Shown here piece after piece: positions 1 to 8,738 of a DNA stretch of 34,549 nt. Numbering within the stretch: the stretch's first letter is position 1; each line of letters begins with the position of its first letter. Origin of the DNA: an uncultured Eubacteriales bacterium (lineage in GTDB: Bacteria > Bacillota > Clostridia > Lachnospirales > Lachnospiraceae); assembly GCA_900316715.1 (NCBI GenBank), contig ONEC01000022.1:1-34549 (forward strand). Direction: 5' to 3'. The notes beneath the pieces were generated by a model that made no database searches, had not been told where the DNA came from, and saw only the letters and a program-made list of their open reading frames with translations. Position numbers and translations under genes: made by a program.

Positions 1-470
1 GAGAGTTTGTCTGCCTGTGCGCCATCCGGGGTGTACTTGTAGACGTTTGAAGGCACATTCAGCGTCATCGCCGGTGTTGGTGCTGCAGACGGTGCTGGTT
101 TCGTCGGTGTTGGTGCTGCAGACGGTGCTGGTTTCATCGGTGTCGGTGCTGCAGACGGTGCTGGTTTCATCGGTGTTTGAGCCTGAGGCGGCTCTGTAGG
201 ATTATTTGCAAACGGATTCGGCACAAACGGTTCTGCCGCTTTCCGGACAAACGGCGCTGCCTGACTCTCGAGCTCACGTCTCGCGATATCCAGCTGAGCC
301 TCGAGATAATATAGATTATCCTGAATATTTCTGATTCGATTCTTTATTACAGGATCACTCTGAAGGCCGCCACTACCTGCGTCCTCCCTTATCTTTTTGA
401 TGAGCGCATTCAGCTCCTCTTTATCAAGAGCTACCTGTCGCTCCAATCTATCCAAGTTATCTGTAACCAT
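1..470 (-). CDS. Coiled-coil plus Pro/Ala-repeat protein, C-terminally cut by the window edge
   Basis: I do not recognise this gene. It starts at ATG 470 behind a modest GTGGGG ribosome site and runs off the left edge after 156 codons. Residues 1-75 are charged and heptad-like (opening MVTDNLDRLERQVALDKEEL), suggesting a coiled coil. Residues from about 76 to 133 are rich in Pro and Ala and include three copies of an 11-residue unit, T-P-(M/T)-K-P-A-P-S-A-A-P. After the repeats the chain becomes ordinary again (LNVPSNVYKYTPDG). No signal peptide or membrane segment is visible in the part present. It lies 45 bp downstream of the Nudix gene and may share its transcript. The linker suggests two modules joined by a flexible arm; function is unknown. 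Confidence 0.7.
   Translation of the reverse strand, partial: MVTDNLDRLERQVALDKEELNALIKKIREDAGSGGLQSDPVIKNRIRNIQDNLYYLEAQLDIARRELESQAAPFVRKAAEPFVPNPFANNPTEPPQAQTPMKPAPSAAPTPMKPAPSAAPTPTKPAPSAAPTPAMTLNVPSNVYKYTPDGAQADKL
72..170 (-). repeat. Three tandem 33-bp in-frame repeats
   Basis: Three 33-bp units (72-104, 105-137, 138-170) differ by only a few bases and encode the 11-residue Thr/Lys/Pro/Ala unit of the truncated gene. The opposite strand of the same DNA yields a spurious hydrophobic repeat frame that I do not regard as a gene. Such near-identical coding repeats usually vary in copy number by slippage. Confidence 0.85.
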
Positions 471-515
471 ATAAATACCCCACTTATATAAATACCTGTC
501 AGCGTCCGTTTAGTC

Positions 516-995
516 TTAGTGAACCTCCCACTCGAGAAGAGTCCCTTCAACATCGTACACCAGCTTCAGTGAAAAGAAATCTTTTCTCTCATTCAGAAGC
601 CTGAAGAATATCTTATCACCTTCCCAGATAGGTAGTTCCATAACCTTCTCCTTTGGAACCCATACCAGTTCACCCTCATCACATTCGTGAATCTCACCGG
701 TAAACCCATCCGCCGTATACAGATGCATATATTCTACCACGTTTTCGCCGTATATAAAGGTTATTACGCCCCGGGCAGTATAGGATGTAATGGTAAGTCC
801 GGTCTCTTCATCCACCTCTCTGAGAAGACATTCATCCGGGCTCTCACCATATTCAAAATGCCCTCCGATTCCTATCCACTTATCCTTATTAATATCCTTT
901 TCCTTCTTGGTTCTATGCATCATAAGATAAGAGTCATCATGCTCAATATAACAAAGAGTCGTGAGCTCCGGAACCTTTATATCATTTTCTTCCAA
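516..995 (-). CDS. Nudix hydrolase, MutX-like (8-oxo-dGTP diphosphatase type)
   Basis: Nudix proteins cleave nucleoside diphosphates linked to another group; the MutT/MutX branch clears oxidised dGTP. The full Nudix signature is present at about residues 45-67: G, five residues, E, seven residues, REVDEETGL. It is preceded by KDKWIGIGGHFE, as in Firmicutes MutX proteins. The length of 159 residues fits. The start is TTG at 995, because AAAGGAG lies 8 nt upstream and no in-frame ATG occurs before the core. It follows the DUF4139 gene by 51 bp on the same strand, probably on the same transcript. The class is sure. The exact substrate is inferred from resemblance only. Confidence 0.85.
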   Translation of the reverse strand: MEENDIKVPELTTLCYIEHDDSYLMMHRTKKEKDINKDKWIGIGGHFEYGESPDECLLREVDEETGLTITSYTARGVITFIYGENVVEYMHLYTADGFTGEIHECDEGELVWVPKEKVMELPIWEGDKIFFRLLNERKDFFSLKLVYDVEGTLLEWEVH

Positions 996-1046
996 CTGTC
1001 AATCTCCTTTATTCTCCGGTATTCTCCTGCCTTCACACATAGTCTC

Positions 1047-2666
1047 TTAATTTGCCGGTGCACCACATTCCGGACAGAACTTGCCGCTCATCCTTGCACC
1101 ACAGGTATGGCAGAACTGGCTTCCTGAAGAAACCGTCGCCGTTCTCCGTACAACGTTCTTCCTGTGTTCACCCATTCTCTTGTCCTTAGGCCAGGATACG
1201 TTATACTCCAGTTCATAGACAACTGTCTTACCCGGGTCAGTCAGTAAATTCCATTTAACTTCGCCTGTCTCATCATCAACGATTCCGTCGGAAAGCTGAA
1301 CAGGATCAACTACTATAACCTTATCCGTTGATACAGGAATCTGATCTATAACGAGTGTATTTACAGCTTCAGAAGAATTATTTACCAGCTTTATACTGAT
1401 CTTAGAAGTTGATCTTCTCAGATTCTTTAAGAATACATCCTGCAGCTTCTTAGGTGCTTCTGTACGAACAACCGTAAGCCTCTCGTCCTGTCCGAGAGAC
1501 AGAAGTATCTTCTCTGTATCTGCTGCTGCATCCACATAGACAGTTCCTGCAAATGTATCCCTTATATATACTGATGCATCTGCCGGCGGAAGCGGCCAGT
1601 CAGCAGCCACCACTTCTGCTGTAAGATAACATTTATTATCAACTGATGGTACACTGAGTACGTTATATACCGCATTAACCTTAAAAGACTGAAGGTCTGC
1701 CATATTTCCGTCTGTATCTGTAAGAATATCGCGCAGATTAGGAAGGATAAATGCAGTCATAGTCTCTTCCTCAGAAACCTCTGCAGTATCCATCTTAAGA
1801 GCTGCAACATCCATGGCAGCACCCATCATCATATTTGCTGATGATTCCATAGCTGCCCCTGCAGCTGCTCCCAGCATCATATCCATAGGCATAATGCCCT
1901 TGGCAGCTCTGGCCTTAGGAGGTTCATATATGGAAAGCTCTATAGGTGCTATAACAGGAAGATCCTTTGATATGGATGGGTTGCCTGTATAAAGTGTAAC
2001 CTTGACCTGCTTCCAGTCTTCTCCCGAGTTTTGTCTTATCTGAGCCTTCATGCTTACATCAAGAGGACTTCTGTCGTCTCTGTACTGAATCTCATACTGT
2101 GGTACCCAGCAGCTGTCCTTCTCCTGATACTGAAGAATAAATGGAACTGTTCCGGCTTCTTCACTGCTAAGTTCTGCTATGATAACCGGCTTCTTCTCTT
2201 CCTCTACAGCCTTATTATATTCTTCAGTAAGCTTCGTCTGCTTTTCAACAAGCTCATCTCTCTGTTTATGAAGCATAAGAATCTGCTGTGGAAGAGCGGA
2301 GAGTATCTTCTCCTGCTCCTCTACAGATATATTGGATCTGTTGGCGAAGTCACTGTTTTTCTTTCTCAGCTCTATCATCATATCTGTTGTTTCTATCTGA
2401 TATGCGATCTCATCAAGCTGCTTTGCTATAACCTCTGATTCCTTCTTCTCATCTCCATCAGGAAGAGGATCACTTACTATCTGAATATTGACTGCCCTTA
2501 CCTTCTCCGGGAACTTCAGCTTATAGCTGTCAAAAACAGTACTGTTAGTCATTCCCGATATATAAACAACATTTCTTCCTGCTGTGAGACTTACTTCTCC
2601 GCATCTTGTAACCGTTGCACCGCTGCGGAAAACCTGAACTTCTGTAACCCTTGTTTTTACTGCCAT
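1047..2666 (-). CDS. DUF4139 (MuiA-like) protein with C-terminal zinc ribbon
   Basis: The 539-residue protein has the layout of the mucoidy-inhibitor MuiA/DUF4139 group. An N-terminal beta-rich part opens with VTEVQVFRSGATVTR, a long helical coiled coil covers about 75-160, and a C-terminal DUF4139-type beta region contains the typical SGEDWKQVKVTLYTGNP stretch. No enzyme activity is established for the family. Two additions stand out: a Met/Ala-rich insert around residues 258-296, and a terminal zinc ribbon with Cys519, Cys522, Cys531 and Cys534. No signal peptide is visible, so it is probably cytoplasmic. AAGGGGG precedes the ATG. The HAD gene ends 17 bp upstream, so the two are probably co-transcribed. 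Confidence 0.8.
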   Translation of the reverse strand: MAVKTRVTEVQVFRSGATVTRCGEVSLTAGRNVVYISGMTNSTVFDSYKLKFPEKVRAVNIQIVSDPLPDGDEKKESEVIAKQLDEIAYQIETTDMMIELRKKNSDFANRSNISVEEQEKILSALPQQILMLHKQRDELVEKQTKLTEEYNKAVEEEKKPVIIAELSSEEAGTVPFILQYQEKDSCWVPQYEIQYRDDRSPLDVSMKAQIRQNSGEDWKQVKVTLYTGNPSISKDLPVIAPIELSIYEPPKARAAKGIMPMDMMLGAAAGAAMESSANMMMGAAMDVAALKMDTAEVSEEETMTAFILPNLRDILTDTDGNMADLQSFKVNAVYNVLSVPSVDNKCYLTAEVVAADWPLPPADASVYIRDTFAGTVYVDAAADTEKILLSLGQDERLTVVRTEAPKKLQDVFLKNLRRSTSKISIKLVNNSSEAVNTLVIDQIPVSTDKVIVVDPVQLSDGIVDDETGEVKWNLLTDPGKTVVYELEYNVSWPKDKRMGEHRKNVVRRTATVSSGSQFCHTCGARMSGKFCPECGAPAN

Positions 2667-2683
2667 TTTGAACCCCCTTAAAA

Positions 2684-3355
2684 CTAAATACCTAAAACTA
2701 TATCTCCTACTTCTTTTGTATTTTCTGCTATAAATGTTGCTCCTGCTTCTTCAAGTTCTTCTCTTGAACCATAGCCATAAAGAACACCTATTGATGCAAT
2801 ATTATTCAGTACTGCACCATCTATATCAAAATGTCTGTCCCCTATCATTATGCACTGTGATTTCAGCTCATCTGTGATCTCCCCATCTTCACCACAGATA
2901 TCTTCCATTGCCATTCTTATAAGATCCTTCTTGGATGGATCAGCGTTCTTAAGATCCGGCCCCACAACCTTTTTAAAATACTTCAGAATATCGAAATTCT
3001 CTGTTATCTTTTCAGCAAAGACTGCCGGCTTGGATGTAACCACATAGAGTTCTGCTCCCTCCTGCGTAAGGCGTTTCAGAGTATCATCAATCCCCTCATA
3101 AAGCGGTGCATTGAACATTTCACCTGCATTATAAAACTCTCTGTAATATGCTGTAGCCTGCTTCGCCTCTTCTTCTGACATGTTATAGAATTCCTTAAAT
3201 GATGTCATAAGCGGCGGACCGATAAATCTCTTTACACTTTCCCTGTCCTCTATCTCTACACCCATTTTTTTCATGGCATAGACAACAGAATTAATGATTG
3301 CAAATTCTGACTGCGTAAGTGTGCCGTCAAGATCAAAGAATGCATATTTAAACAT
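2684..3355 (-). CDS. HAD-superfamily phosphatase, phosphoglycolate phosphatase-like
   Basis: A 223-residue HAD hydrolase of the PGP/beta-phosphoglucomutase-like subclass. Motif I is FFDLDGTLT, giving nucleophile Asp8 and acid/base Asp10. Motif II is VVTSKP near residue 107, followed by a motif III Lys in PSKKDLI and motif IV GDRHFDIDGA. An alpha-helical C1 cap lies between motifs I and II. These proteins hydrolyse small phosphate esters; the substrate cannot be read from sequence. It sits 26 bp after the helicase gene and 17 bp before the DUF4139 gene on the same strand, so it looks like one member of a long operon. Confidence 0.85.
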   Translation of the reverse strand: MFKYAFFDLDGTLTQSEFAIINSVVYAMKKMGVEIEDRESVKRFIGPPLMTSFKEFYNMSEEEAKQATAYYREFYNAGEMFNAPLYEGIDDTLKRLTQEGAELYVVTSKPAVFAEKITENFDILKYFKKVVGPDLKNADPSKKDLIRMAMEDICGEDGEITDELKSQCIMIGDRHFDIDGAVLNNIASIGVLYGYGSREELEEAGATFIAENTKEVGDIVLGI

Positions 3356-3381
3356 TTCACGTATAACCTTTCTCTAGTATA

Positions 3382-5973
3382 TCACAAAAGCTCTTTTATA
3401 ACCTTTACTCCTCCGGCAGAAGTATTCATAAGTCTCTGTTTCAGCAGAATCGCCTTACCGGAATCCGTATTTGTCTGGATAAGTTCCTTTGCGCCTTTTA
3501 TATGTCTCATATATTCCCGGGCTGCATCCTGCTTACCTGCAAAGCCATCCGGTACCGGACAGTATCTCTTTCCAAAGAATCCGAAACGCAGCATAAACTT
3601 AGGATATATTATATCATCCATTGCCTGTTTGAGATACTCTGCATAAAGTCTGCTGTCCCTCTCTCCTGCATGTTTCAGATAAAACTCCAGATTACCGGAA
3701 TCATCCTTTGTTCTGAGCTCCGAAGAAGCTGATATGAGGTGCTTCTCTTTCATTAATCTGAATAAACCATCTGCAACGGACAGTATCTCCTTTTTCTTCA
3801 GGCGGGACTTACCGGCACTTACTCCCTTGAAGCGTCTTTCCGCCACATTTACAACATTGCGCACTTCTGTAGAACCGAATACCACCGGCACAGCTTCCCA
3901 TCTGTCTTTTACAAATGCTCTGTCACGGGACTTCTCCAGCATGAACCTGTTCCAGTTATCACTGTCATACATATTGAGTCCGCCCGGATTAAGTCTCTCT
4001 ATTCCATTCTCTATCCTTCGGCCATCCATGCTGAGTCCTACGATCGAGTCAAATCTCTGGCGTATATTCTTCTCTTCTCCTGAAGAATTCAGATTATCTG
4101 AACAGGTCAGAAGATGCCATATGTTAGAGACTTTGTTTTCATCACCGCCCGGAATTCTCAGAGCCCGGCCTCTCATCTGATTGGTCTTTACATAGGTTCC
4201 CGAGTTGCTGCCGATGATAAGTGTATTAACCGCCGGTGCATCCCAGCCCTCACCGAGAAGTGCTGCCGTACCTATAAGAATCTCTATCTTTCCTTTCTGG
4301 AAAAGCTCAGTCACCTTGGATACTATCATGTCGCTGCTGTCTGAACCCGTCTCTATTGTTGAGTAACCTGTAACTCCGAGAGGCTTGACTCTGCAGTTCA
4401 TGCTGTCATCCTGAAGGAGTTCTTCTACTGCACTGTCCGGCAGTATCACAAGACTTCCCGTAAGTACACCCAGTCTCGTTCTATATACTCTTTTTGCTGC
4501 TGGATTAACCTCCGTATCAGCTTCCAGATATTTCTCCAGATTTCCCAGATGCTCCTGTCTTCTCAGTCTTTCAAAAACACTTGAAACTCCAAGGTCTGTA
4601 AGAGACTCAATAGTCTCCACCTTCGATATATCTTCCTTCCTGATATGGTCCATGAGAACCAATGCACGGAGACGGTCTCCGCAGACATGGGACTCAGACT
4701 CAAGTATATCTACGATCGCATTTAACTTAGAGGCTGACCCCTTTAATATCCTGTCTGTATTATCCGTACCAAAGCTCAGCTTAACACGTCCATCCTTCAT
4801 AAGATGATTGTTGGTAAGCTTCTCTTTCAGCCATTTCTTCAGTTCCTCAGGATAGCTTCCCGGATCTGTTTCAAGTATATCCTTCATAAGCGGCAGAAAC
4901 CAGCTTGTATCATAACGCTTTTCCGGTCCTGAAAAAACAGATGCCCCAAGACTTTCCGTCTCTGTCTGCACCATATTTTCTATACGTTTATCCCAAATAC
5001 TGTAAGCCTTTTCAGCCAGTTCCCTGCTTTCCTCCAGCTCCACCTGACAAGTAAGCTTTATATATGCCGCATAACTTATCAGTCTTGATATATAATCAGG
5101 ATTCTTTAATACGATATCCTTATTCTCTTCCGGATTAATGAAGAAGCTAAGATTCTTCACTGCATTATAAAGAGCCCTGCTTCTCAGAATCTCTATTTCA
5201 CATTCCTTATTCCTGTATACTTCCTGCTTAACCTTTGATTCTTCCTCTGCAGTAGGTTTACAGATATATAGATAATCCTGATGCGGGCACAGACACTTCT
5301 TAACTACCATTTCAGGAATGGATATCTCAAAGTCTATATCACCGCAGAGCTGGATATATCTCTTCCACTCTATGTTGGAAGTATCCATCGGAGGCGTGGC
5401 TGTAAGGGCGATAAGAGCCGCATTCATATCTCCCACAAACTCCGTCAGAGCCTTCCACCATTCTCTCTTTAAATGATGGGCTTCATCAAGGCATATAGCC
5501 TGTATCCCCAGAGACTTATACTGCTCTATTATCTGCTTAAACTTCTCACTTCCTGTTTCGGTGCTTGTGCTTTCTTCACCGGTCTCTTCACTGTCTTCAG
5601 AAGTCTCCTCTGTGCTTTTACCATAAAGCTGATACAGTGCCTGATAAGTTGAACAGGTTATGATACCCGGGTTCGACAGATCTGTAGAAAAGTTCTGATT
5701 CCAGTATTCAAGCAGCCCCTCCTTCTTCTCATCCACAAAAAGAGAGAGGAATCTTTCCTTCCATTGATTCCTGAGATTAATTGTAGGCACAAGAATAAGC
5801 GCCTTGCAAGCAAGGCGCCTAATAGCCTCGAGTCCAAGCACAGTCTTTCCCGCTCCGGGAGCGGCAGATACATGAAGGCGTCCGTCCTTCAGCATATACT
5901 GCATCTGTTCCAAAACTCGGTTTTGATAATCCCTCAATGGGTATTTTAATTCTATGTCTTTATATAACTCCAC
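3382..5973 (-). CDS. Superfamily 2 DEAH helicase/ATPase
   Basis: An 863-residue SF2 ATPase. Walker A is APGAGKTVLG at about residues 38-47, DEAH is at 163-166, motif III is LTATPP at 190-195, and the C-terminal RecA domain carries ILIGTAALLGEGWDAPAVN and the motif VI-like NQMRGRALRIPG. An acidic Ser/Thr/Glu-rich insert (about 121-143) sits between motifs Ia and II. The C-terminal 200 residues match nothing I recognise. The start is GTG at 5973, placed by AAGGGG upstream. It lies 10 bp after the second ABC gene. It resembles ResIII-type helicases of DNA repair or restriction, but no nuclease or methylase gene is nearby, so the substrate stays open. Confidence 0.85.
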   Translation of the reverse strand: MELYKDIELKYPLRDYQNRVLEQMQYMLKDGRLHVSAAPGAGKTVLGLEAIRRLACKALILVPTINLRNQWKERFLSLFVDEKKEGLLEYWNQNFSTDLSNPGIITCSTYQALYQLYGKSTEETSEDSEETGEESTSTETGSEKFKQIIEQYKSLGIQAICLDEAHHLKREWWKALTEFVGDMNAALIALTATPPMDTSNIEWKRYIQLCGDIDFEISIPEMVVKKCLCPHQDYLYICKPTAEEESKVKQEVYRNKECEIEILRSRALYNAVKNLSFFINPEENKDIVLKNPDYISRLISYAAYIKLTCQVELEESRELAEKAYSIWDKRIENMVQTETESLGASVFSGPEKRYDTSWFLPLMKDILETDPGSYPEELKKWLKEKLTNNHLMKDGRVKLSFGTDNTDRILKGSASKLNAIVDILESESHVCGDRLRALVLMDHIRKEDISKVETIESLTDLGVSSVFERLRRQEHLGNLEKYLEADTEVNPAAKRVYRTRLGVLTGSLVILPDSAVEELLQDDSMNCRVKPLGVTGYSTIETGSDSSDMIVSKVTELFQKGKIEILIGTAALLGEGWDAPAVNTLIIGSNSGTYVKTNQMRGRALRIPGGDENKVSNIWHLLTCSDNLNSSGEEKNIRQRFDSIVGLSMDGRRIENGIERLNPGGLNMYDSDNWNRFMLEKSRDRAFVKDRWEAVPVVFGSTEVRNVVNVAERRFKGVSAGKSRLKKKEILSVADGLFRLMKEKHLISASSELRTKDDSGNLEFYLKHAGERDSRLYAEYLKQAMDDIIYPKFMLRFGFFGKRYCPVPDGFAGKQDAAREYMRHIKGAKELIQTNTDSGKAILLKQRLMNTSAGGVKVIKELL

Positions 5974-5983
5974 CTGCGTCCCC

Positions 5984-8143
5984 TTATGAAATCTGAGCCG
6001 TGAAAAGGTTGAAGTATATACCTTTTCGAGCCAGAAGTTCTTTATGTGTGCCTATCTCTGCTATATGATGGCCATCTATGACCATTATTCTATCAGCATT
6101 TTTAAGAGTAGACAACCTGTGGGCAATGGCAAATGTTGTTTTTCCGCTGGTCAGTCTTTCAAGTGCCTTCTGGATCATGAATTCACTTTCCGTATCCAGA
6201 CTGGCAGTAGCCTCGTCCAGAATAAGAAGCTTAGGATCCGGAAGTATGGCTCTCGCTATGGCTATACGCTGACGCTCGCCGCCGGAAAGGGTATAGCCCT
6301 TCTCACCTACATAAGTATTGTATCCGTCAGGAAGCTTACTTATGAAGTCATGGGCATTTGCAAGCTTTGCAGCTCTTATAATCTCGTCAATCGTAGCTTC
6401 AGGCTTCGAGAATCTGATGTTGTCGATGACCGTTCCCGAGAACAGGAATGTCTCCTGAAGTACAACACCTATCTGTGAATGATAAGACTTTCTGCTTACT
6501 TCCTTTAGGTCATTTCCATCTATAAGAAGTCTTCCGTCATCAATTTCATATAAGCCCATAAGCAGATTGATGAGCGTAGATTTACCGGTTCCCGATGCAC
6601 CTACGATGCCTATCATTTCACCCGGTTTTATGCAGGCGTTGATATCCTCAAGTACCGGCTGATAGGACTTATAACCAAAGGTTGCATGGTCAAATGTAAC
6701 CTCACCCTTAATATCTATATCCTTAACCTTTTCCGGTTCCTCAGGAACATCCTGAGCAAGTACATCATATATTCTTTCCAGGCAGCTTGTGAGTATTGAA
6801 ACCTCACGCGGTATTCTGTCCATCCATCCGATATACTGGAAAAGAAGTAATGTGTAGGATATAAACTGGTAGAGCTCACCTACTGACATCTCACCCTTAA
6901 ATACATTGCCTCCACCGAAGTAGACAACTATTACAACTCCGGCACCCATAAGGATATTCATGCAGAAATCGAAAAGCGCCCAGAACCTCTCATTTCTTCT
7001 CTGTACAAGAGCAAAACCGTTCGAAACATGCTTGAATCTCTTTGATTCTTCCTTCTCTTTACCGTAGGTCTTTACAACTCGCATACCGGATATAACATCC
7101 TGAAGCTCACTTGCCACGTCATCATTTTTTCTATACTGAAGATGGAATATCCTTTCAATAGTCTTCCTCATACAAAGAATGATCACCACGAGGATCGGCA
7201 CAGTTGAAAATGTCATAAGTGCCAGCTTCCAGTTGAGCATCAGCATAAAGATAACATCCCAGATAAATATGAAGAGTATAGCAAAAAGGTTGCAGAATAC
7301 ATCTTCCATGAATCCTCTTATGGACGTGGTATCCTGAATGATCCTGTTAAGAAGCTCTCCCGGTCTTCTGTCATTTATAAATTCCAGCGGCAGCTTCTGA
7401 TATTTCTCAAAGAGTGCAACCCTGAGATCCGCAGATATCCTCGCACCTATTCTCGCCGTCGCATTACTCTTCATAATATTCAATATTACTATAGTAACAC
7501 TGAGAGAGAACATGATGGAGAGAAATATAAGTGCACTCTTCAGGCTTCCGCCTTCCTTCAGAACGTCGTTGATAAGGTGCTTCTGGATCTCCGGATTAAG
7601 AAGTGTGGTAACTGCTACGAGTACCATGATAAAGAATACTCCCAGAAAATCCTTCTTATATGGCTTCGCCATCTTAAGGAATACGCTTATGAAGCCACCT
7701 TCTTTAGAGCACTTCGGGCACTGCTTTGTACCCGGAATAACCCGTCCGCACTTTGGACATATCTTCTCGTACTCACTGCTTTCAACCTCCTCATATCTTC
7801 CTGATATAAGAATATTCAGGCCTCGTGCTATATAAGCATATCTGCCTCTATGTTTAGCAGAATAATGAACCAGTACCTGATCCGCTCCATCACGTCTTCC
7901 GGTAAGAATACCTCCGCCGACTCCCGGCTCTGCTGTAATCTTCTCGAAATCGTGAATGTCTAATATTCTTTTTTCTTCTCCTCTGAATATATATATCTTC
8001 TTTGTGGTAACCACGAGATAGGAGTTGTCCGACCAATTCCCTTCTTCATCAATATCTACAGGAACCGCATAATATATCCTCTCATCTTCCGAAAGTTCCA
8101 CAGCCTTCTCTATATTATTCGGAAGTATATAACGTAATATCAT
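5984..8143 (-). CDS. ABC exporter half-transporter with N-terminal PH-like region and zinc knuckle
   Basis: A 719-residue fused membrane-ATPase exporter half. Residues 1-115 are beta-rich and resemble a bacterial PH-type domain (YLVVTTKKIYIFRG). A zinc knuckle follows (Cys129, Cys132, Cys142, Cys145), then about six membrane spans (roughly 165-430). The nucleotide-binding domain has Walker A GASGTGKST, signature LSGGERQ, Walker B with catalytic Glu in LLILDEATASLD, and a switch His in AIAHRLSTL. Type IV exporters work as dimers, and the partner is most likely the paralogue at 8739. The DUF1854 gene ends 19 bp upstream and the helicase starts 10 bp downstream. Cargo is unknown; the cytosolic extension and knuckle are unusual for a multidrug exporter. 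Confidence 0.88.
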   Translation of the reverse strand: MILRYILPNNIEKAVELSEDERIYYAVPVDIDEEGNWSDNSYLVVTTKKIYIFRGEEKRILDIHDFEKITAEPGVGGGILTGRRDGADQVLVHYSAKHRGRYAYIARGLNILISGRYEEVESSEYEKICPKCGRVIPGTKQCPKCSKEGGFISVFLKMAKPYKKDFLGVFFIMVLVAVTTLLNPEIQKHLINDVLKEGGSLKSALIFLSIMFSLSVTIVILNIMKSNATARIGARISADLRVALFEKYQKLPLEFINDRRPGELLNRIIQDTTSIRGFMEDVFCNLFAILFIFIWDVIFMLMLNWKLALMTFSTVPILVVIILCMRKTIERIFHLQYRKNDDVASELQDVISGMRVVKTYGKEKEESKRFKHVSNGFALVQRRNERFWALFDFCMNILMGAGVVIVVYFGGGNVFKGEMSVGELYQFISYTLLLFQYIGWMDRIPREVSILTSCLERIYDVLAQDVPEEPEKVKDIDIKGEVTFDHATFGYKSYQPVLEDINACIKPGEMIGIVGASGTGKSTLINLLMGLYEIDDGRLLIDGNDLKEVSRKSYHSQIGVVLQETFLFSGTVIDNIRFSKPEATIDEIIRAAKLANAHDFISKLPDGYNTYVGEKGYTLSGGERQRIAIARAILPDPKLLILDEATASLDTESEFMIQKALERLTSGKTTFAIAHRLSTLKNADRIMVIDGHHIAEIGTHKELLARKGIYFNLFTAQIS

Positions 8144-8162
8144 AACTAGTAATCCTCGCTAT

Positions 8163-8717
8163 TTACAGAAACAGATCCAGCATTCTTCTTTCTTTATGTG
8201 ACAGCTCATCCACATCCTTTATCTCAAAACGGTTCTCATCCACATCACTTATAATAAGTCTTGTATCTGAGAGTTTTGCGACTGCATTTGAGCCCATATT
8301 TATTGAGAACTTACACTCACCCTTATCCGTCAGAACATGGAAATACGCATAACCGTATTCATCCTTTATGCTGTATATCTTCTTAATGACCGGAGTAAAA
8401 TAGCTAAGCCTCAGCTGCTTTTTAAGAATCTTTTTTGTTTCATCACTCATGCTGTCAAGGTCTTCGATTATACCGATCTCACGTTCTCCGTTTCCATGCT
8501 CTCTTATAGATAGAAATCTGTCAGCATCCGTAAACGGAAACAGTCTTACAACCTTGACACGATCATAGTGAATCCCATCATAGTCAAGGCTGACAAAACC
8601 GCCCTCGGTCTCTTCGAACTTATCATTCTTTGTAATTATATGTATCGCCGTCATTTCCTCGGCTTTTTTCTCATAAATGTTTAATGTGTTGTTTTGATTA
8701 TTTGAATTCTCTGCCAT
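8163..8717 (-). CDS. DUF1854 protein linked to ABC exporters
   Basis: A 184-residue soluble protein whose core (about 40-184) fits DUF1854, including the LRLSYFTPVIKKIYSIKDEYG and RLIISDVDENRFEI-type stretches. In other bacteria DUF1854 genes sit next to ABC exporters, and in some proteobacteria that pair is annotated with cyanophycin metabolism. Here the gene lies exactly between two ABC exporter halves (21 and 19 bp gaps, AGGAGGGG ribosome site). No cyanophycin synthetase or cyanophycinase occurs in the window. The tight sandwich suggests a subunit or regulator of the exporter pair. Its biochemical role is unknown. Confidence 0.72.
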   Translation of the reverse strand: MAENSNNQNNTLNIYEKKAEEMTAIHIITKNDKFEETEGGFVSLDYDGIHYDRVKVVRLFPFTDADRFLSIREHGNGEREIGIIEDLDSMSDETKKILKKQLRLSYFTPVIKKIYSIKDEYGYAYFHVLTDKGECKFSINMGSNAVAKLSDTRLIISDVDENRFEIKDVDELSHKERRMLDLFL

Positions 8718-8738
8718 ATCCCCTCCTGTTTAAACAAC

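Noticed and set aside
17-199. Plus-strand frame with hydrophobic Val/Leu/Gln repeats
   Set aside because: It is the antisense reading of the Pro/Ala repeat in the truncated minus-strand gene; no ribosome site.
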